64,000 nucleotides of DNA from Myxococcales bacterium (lineage in GTDB: Bacteria; Myxococcota_A; Bradymonadia; Bradymonadales; GCA-2716585), in the NCBI GenBank assembly GCA_002716585.1, contig PBBL01000023.1, positions 1 through 64,000 of the forward strand. The letters run 5' to 3'. The position numbers and the translations under genes are program-made. The notes beneath the pieces are model-generated. The model was given only the letters and a program-made list of their open reading frames with translations. It was not told the origin of the DNA and did not search any database. Positions 60,050 through 64,000 of the stretch are shown here, in pieces. Each line of letters begins with the position of its first letter. Within the stretch, counting starts at the first letter, position 1.

Positions 60050-61747
60050 ATGGAATCGACAACCCGACGCGCGTCGTTGAGCGACAACCGCACCGAAGAT
60101 CAGCTGCTCACGTCGATCAAGGCCCGCCAGGGCCGGGTCACGCTGGGGGACGCCGTCGTGGACACGGGGCTCCCGCGCGCGGAGGTCGAGGCGCAGCTGC
60201 GGCGGCTGCTCTCGTTGTACAAGAGCCACCTGGAGGTCGATGAGAACGGCGAGCTGGTCTACCACTTCGATCCCTCCCTGACGCGCCGCGGCGACGACGG
60301 GCGCTGGCTGTACGAGCTTGGGCTCAAGGCCTGGGGGCTGTTCAAGGCGGGCTTCAAGGTCACCATCATGGTCGTCCTGGTGGTCTACTTCCTGCTCTTC
60401 GTGGCGCTGATCATCGCTGCGCTGGTCGCCTCCGCCTCGGGCGGGCGCTCCAGCTCCGACTCCTCGCCGTCCAGCGGCCGCCGCGGCTTCCCGGGGGGCG
60501 GCATGCTGTGGTGGTTCTGGGGCAGCCCGAGCTACCGCCGTGGTTACCGGGGCAGCTCCTCGCGTGGGTTCTTCAGCTCGGCGCGCCGCGATGAGGAGGG
60601 CGCGCCCTTCTACTCCAAGGTGTTCGCGTACGTGTTCGGCCCCGAGGTGGACGAGGACGCGCGTGAAGACGAGAAGCGGCTGCTGGCCTTCATCCGGGCG
60701 AACAAGGGGGTGATCACGGTGGCCGACGTCATGGCGCACGCCGGGCTGGGCCGTGTCCAGGCCGAGGAGGAGGTGGCCCGGATCCTGGTGCAGTACGAGG
60801 GCGACACCCACGTCACCTCCGAGGGGGTGATCCTCTACACCTTCAACCAGCTCGCGGTCAGCGCGGGGGGGCGGCGAAGCAAGCGTGAGTCCCCCAGCTG
60901 GGAGCGGCTCCACGAGCCGCGCGCGTTGACGGGGAACTCCAGCGGGGTGAACGCGCTGATCACCTTCCTGAACGGCTTCAACATCCTCGGGGCGTTGCTG
61001 GCGCCGGGGTTCATCATGGCCCAGCTCGGGATCGCGGCGACACCGTTGACCCTGTTCGGGCTGGCCGTCTTCCCGATGATCTTCAGCCTGATCTTCTTCG
61101 CGATCCCTGCCATCCGATGGATGCTCCTCAAGCGCGAGCAGGCGGCGCAGGCGCGTGAGAACGCGCGTCGGCTGGTGCTCGGCGAGGTGCTGGGAGGGGC
61201 GCGGCGAGGCCGGAGCTTGAGCGCGGCGGAGGTGGTGCGGGAAGTGTCCCGCAAGTGGCCCGCGTCGGCGGCCGGTGAGGCGGACAGCGCCATGATCCGG
61301 GAGCGCTTTCAGGAGCTGGCGCGCGAAGTCGAGGGGGTGGACGTGGGTGAGGGGGGCGGGGCGCTCCAGTACAGCTTCCCGTCGCTCGCGCTGGAGCTGG
61401 AGGAGGTGAAGCGGTATCGGGCGTTGATCGACCCGGCGGAGCTGCGCCTGGGGCGCATCGTCTTCTCATCGGCGGACGAGGACACAGGGCTGGACGACTT
61501 CGACGAGCAGCTGAGCCCGACGCCGCGCGCGCCGATGAGCGAGCGACAGCTCCAGCGTGAGGCCCCCGCCCTGGGAGACTTCGACGCCGCGCTGTCCGGG
61601 AGCAGGCCCCCGGCGGCGCGCGACGACGAGGCGCAGGCGGCGCTGGATGACTTTGAGCGTCGCCTGCGCGGTGATGAGGGCGCGTCGGCGGAAGACGCGG
61701 AGGTGGAGGTGGAGGAGGTCGCGCAGAAGCGCGATCGACGCTCCTGA
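60050..61747 (+). CDS. membrane protein with repeated winged-helix-like domains, unknown function
   Basis: ATG 60050 follows GGAG and gives 565 residues. Two related segments can be aligned by eye: residues 15-80 (LLTSIKARQGRVTLGDAVVDTG then VEAQLRRLL and LVYHFDP) and about 215-280 (LLAFIRANKGVITVADVMAHAG then EEEVARIL and ILYTFNQ). A third, less similar, lies near 375-450 (SLSAAEVVREVS, LQYSFPS). They look like winged-helix domains. Between them are one transmembrane helix (about 105-130), a Ser/Arg/Gly-rich loop, and a hydrophobic pair (about 310-365). The C-terminus is charged. I do not recognise the family. It diverges from a kinase gene. Confidence 0.75.
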   Translation: MESTTRRASLSDNRTEDQLLTSIKARQGRVTLGDAVVDTGLPRAEVEAQLRRLLSLYKSHLEVDENGELVYHFDPSLTRRGDDGRWLYELGLKAWGLFKAGFKVTIMVVLVVYFLLFVALIIAALVASASGGRSSSDSSPSSGRRGFPGGGMLWWFWGSPSYRRGYRGSSSRGFFSSARRDEEGAPFYSKVFAYVFGPEVDEDAREDEKRLLAFIRANKGVITVADVMAHAGLGRVQAEEEVARILVQYEGDTHVTSEGVILYTFNQLAVSAGGRRSKRESPSWERLHEPRALTGNSSGVNALITFLNGFNILGALLAPGFIMAQLGIAATPLTLFGLAVFPMIFSLIFFAIPAIRWMLLKREQAAQARENARRLVLGEVLGGARRGRSLSAAEVVREVSRKWPASAAGEADSAMIRERFQELAREVEGVDVGEGGGALQYSFPSLALELEEVKRYRALIDPAELRLGRIVFSSADEDTGLDDFDEQLSPTPRAPMSERQLQREAPALGDFDAALSGSRPPAARDDEAQAALDDFERRLRGDEGASAEDAEVEVEEVAQKRDRRS

Positions 61748-61899
61748 TGGCGGCGCTGGGCGAGCCCTTCAAGCGGCCTCCGGCGTGACACGGGTGGGCT
61801 GTTGTGGCGTCTGGGCGTGGACGGGATGGCGCTGGGCAGGTAGAGTGAAGATCGCTGACGGAGCAGGCGCGCGTAGCCACTCCGTGGAGACCGGATGTC

Positions 61900-63369
61900 A
61901 TGACCAACACGGAGAGCCAACCTGCCACAGCGCCCGCGCACTTCAGCGGGCGCATCCTCGTTGTGGACGACAACCCGTTCAACAGCGACATCCTCTCGCG
62001 CCTCCTGGAGCACAAGGGGTACCGCGTGTCGATCGTCTCCAACGGCCACCACGCCGTGGACATGGTGGAGCAGGGGGGCGTTGATCTCGTCTTGTTGGAC
62101 GTCATGATGCCTGGGATGAACGGGATGGAGGTGTTGCAGCAGATTCGCCATCGTCCCCCCAGCATCGACCTGCCGATCATCATGCTCACCGCGATGGCCG
62201 ACACCGAGCGGATCCTGGCGGCCTTTGCGGCGGGCGCCGACGACTACATCACCCGCCCGATCGACCTGTCGCTGGCCATGGCCCGGATCGAGGCGCAGCT
62301 GAGGCTGCGCGAGCAGGCGCGCTCCCAGATCGGTGAGTTGCACAAGATTGGCGGCGCGGAGCGGGTCAAGCCGCGCACCAGCCCCTTCTATTGCCCGATC
62401 TGCATCTCATGCCACGCGACCTACGTCGCGCAGTGCGCGACCTGCAACGCGACCGCCCCGCAAGGCGGCTGGCCGCGGATCCACGAGTCGGCCTTCACCC
62501 ACCTCGGCCAGACCGTGGGCGGGCGCTACTTCCTGGAGCAGTTCATCGGGCGTGGCTCGGTTGGGCAGGTGTACCGCGCCCGTGACATCGATCTGGGGCG
62601 TGAGTTCGCCGTCAAGATCGTGGCCGCGTCCGACAAGGAGGGGTTGCGCCACCAGACGCTGCTCGAGGTGAGCGCTCAGGTGCGCCTGGAGAACCCCTAT
62701 GTGGTCAAGATCTATCAGGTCTTGATGCTTGAGGACGACGTCTGCGCGCTGGTGATGGACTTCGTGCGGGGGTTCTCCCTGGAGCAGGTGCTCGACGCCC
62801 ACGGCTCGCTGCCGCCGTGGCTGGCGCTGGACGTCGCGCGGCAGGTCGCGCTGGCGCTCCACAGCGCCCACGCGATGGGGATCCTGCACCGGGACGTCAA
62901 GCCGGGCAACATCATGCTGGAGCCGATGCCGACGCGCGACTACTTCGCGCGGCTGCTCGACTTCGGCATCGTGCAGATCATGGGGCGCCCGGTGGACGAG
63001 CAGAGCAGCATCTGTGGGACACCGGCCTACATCTCCCCGGAGCAGATCCTGGGCGAGCAGCCGCTGGACGTGCGGGCGGACATCTACTCGCTCGGGGCGG
63101 TGCTCTACCACACGCTCGTGGGTCACGCGCCCTTTGAAGACTTGATGCAGGCGCGCAACGAGCCCTCGTCGGCGGTCATGGTGCAGCTCCAGCACCAGCT
63201 CTTCTCCAGGCTGCCGCCGCTCCGCGCCAAGCTGGGCGATCAGGACGGGGAGCAGATCGCCGCGCTCGACGCGCTGCTCCAACGGATGATGGCCAAGGAG
63301 CGCGACGAGCGGCACCAGGACATCAGCGAGGTCCTTCAAGAAATCATGGAGCTGCTCGATCGGTTCTGA
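61900..63369 (+). CDS. receiver-zinc-ribbon-Ser/Thr kinase fusion protein
   Basis: The protein begins with a response-regulator receiver domain (about 17-135), with DD at 23-24, the phospho-acceptor D67 in LLDVMMPG and T97. The conserved lysine is replaced by arginine (YITRPID). Next is a cysteine cluster (CPICISC...CATC, 165-182), probably a zinc ribbon. A complete Hanks-type kinase follows: glycine loop IGRGSVGQVY, K239, HRDVKPGN with D332, DFG 354-356 and GTPAYISPEQ. It appears to link two-component input to Ser/Thr phosphorylation in one soluble protein of 489 residues. A paralogue follows directly. Confidence 0.92.
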   Translation: MTNTESQPATAPAHFSGRILVVDDNPFNSDILSRLLEHKGYRVSIVSNGHHAVDMVEQGGVDLVLLDVMMPGMNGMEVLQQIRHRPPSIDLPIIMLTAMADTERILAAFAAGADDYITRPIDLSLAMARIEAQLRLREQARSQIGELHKIGGAERVKPRTSPFYCPICISCHATYVAQCATCNATAPQGGWPRIHESAFTHLGQTVGGRYFLEQFIGRGSVGQVYRARDIDLGREFAVKIVAASDKEGLRHQTLLEVSAQVRLENPYVVKIYQVLMLEDDVCALVMDFVRGFSLEQVLDAHGSLPPWLALDVARQVALALHSAHAMGILHRDVKPGNIMLEPMPTRDYFARLLDFGIVQIMGRPVDEQSSICGTPAYISPEQILGEQPLDVRADIYSLGAVLYHTLVGHAPFEDLMQARNEPSSAVMVQLQHQLFSRLPPLRAKLGDQDGEQIAALDALLQRMMAKERDERHQDISEVLQEIMELLDRF

Positions 63370-63468
63370 CAACGCGCGTGCGTCGGGAAGGGGGACTTGC
63401 CTTCGCGCGTTGCGTTCTTATGATCGAGCCACTTCCACCTGCTTGTCAGACGTTTCGGGATGACGTCC

Positions 63469-64000
63469 ATGCCTCACCACCCTGGAGACAACCTGCGCAG
63501 TCGGATCCTCGTCGTGGACGACAACCCGATGAACTGCGACATCCTCTCCAGGCTCCTGGGTCACAAGGGCTACAGCGTCTCGGTGGTGAACAACGGCCCG
63601 CAGGCGCTCGACGTGGTGCGCCAGGGCGGCGTCGATCTCGTGCTGCTGGACATCATGATGCCTGGGATGAACGGCATCGAGGTGCTCCGCGCGCTCAGGT
63701 CGTCGCACACGGCGATCGACCTGCCGGTGATCATGCTCACAGCTCTCAATGAGGCGGAGCGCATGATCGAGGCCTTTCGGGAGGGCGCCGACGACTACAT
63801 CACCCGCCCGATCGACATGGCGGTGACGCTCATGCGGATCGAGTCCCAGCTGCGGCTGAGGGCGCAGGCGCGGGCTCAGCTGGGTGAGCTGCACAAGATC
63901 GGCGGCGGCCCGCGCAACCGCCCGCACTCCAGCCCCTACCTGTGCGACGGCTGCAAGACCTCGCGCCGCCAGGCGGACGGCGTCTGCGTGGTGTGCGGCG
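63469..64000 (+). CDS. receiver/zinc-ribbon protein, paralogue of the preceding gene (3' end outside window)
   Basis: The frame stays open to the window end (at least 177 codons). The receiver domain is very similar to that of the preceding gene: RILVVDDNPMNCDILSRLLGHKGY, phospho-acceptor D61 in LLDIMMPGMNG, and again YITRPID with arginine for lysine. After the shared linker QLGELHKIGGGPRNRP comes the start of a CxxC zinc ribbon (CDGC...CVVC). A C-terminal kinase domain is expected by analogy but lies beyond the window. ATG 63460, three codons upstream, is an alternative start. The pair looks like a tandem duplication. Confidence 0.88.
   Translation, partial: MPHHPGDNLRSRILVVDDNPMNCDILSRLLGHKGYSVSVVNNGPQALDVVRQGGVDLVLLDIMMPGMNGIEVLRALRSSHTAIDLPVIMLTALNEAERMIEAFREGADDYITRPIDMAVTLMRIESQLRLRAQARAQLGELHKIGGGPRNRPHSSPYLCDGCKTSRRQADGVCVVCG

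Noticed and set aside
57684..60080. 798-codon + strand frame
   Set aside because: It is antisense to the PEGA kinase at 57672-59885 and continues across its promoter; no plausible protein features.

Overview
The window is GC-rich, densely coding bacterial chromosome. Several traits point to the deltaproteobacterial/Myxococcota-Bradymonadota side of the tree: Hanks-type kinases with an HRDVSPHN catalytic loop and PEGA tails, a cysteine-rich lipoprotein of the slime-mould-repeat type, a GldA/GldF/GldG plus DUF4340 operon, paired ArsA-like ATPases, and many lipoproteins. This placement is inferred from gene content, not from a phylogeny.

Region 1 (1-23.6 kb, all + strand) is housekeeping: the end of rpoC, then rpsL-rpsG-fusA (str), the S10/spc block from rpsJ to map, and the alpha block rpmJ-rpsM-rpsK-rpoA-rplQ. 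It ends at a clear stem-loop terminator. Four genes usually found in this order are absent: tuf (fusA/rpsJ), rplC (rpsJ/rplD), infA (map/rpmJ) and rpsD (rpsK/rpoA). Good sigma70-like promoters precede rpsL and rplP, and a plausible one precedes rpmJ.

Region 2 (23.7-30 kb, +) has two M16-family proteins (one with the zinc motif, one a lipoprotein without it), then a two-gene unit: a papain-fold-like protein of unknown role and a PglX/Eco57I-like adenine methyltransferase with no BREX partners nearby.

Region 3 (30-47 kb, mixed strands) holds a TPR lipoprotein, two ArsA-like ATPases, panB-panC with a coupled lipoprotein, two coiled-coil lipoproteins, a beta-propeller/PHP protein, a gamma-glutamylcyclotransferase-like protein, a SpoIID/LytB protein, a zinc-ribbon membrane protein, a soluble Ser/Thr kinase and a Cys-rich lipoprotein.

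Region 4 (47-54.4 kb) has a membrane protein with a long charged linker, facing the gldA-gldF-gldG-DUF4340 operon. The gldF-like permease is broken by a frameshift.

Region 5 (54.4-55.2 kb) is an 856-bp gene-free stretch with a cluster of DnaA-box-like 9-mers: two perfect TTATCCACA, two tandem TTGTCCACA and near matches. It is a candidate replication origin or DnaA-binding locus.

Region 6 (55.2-64 kb) is signalling: two PEGA-tailed transmembrane kinases, a membrane protein with three winged-helix-like repeats, and a tandem pair of receiver-zinc-ribbon proteins. The first of the pair carries a C-terminal Ser/Thr kinase; the second runs off the window.
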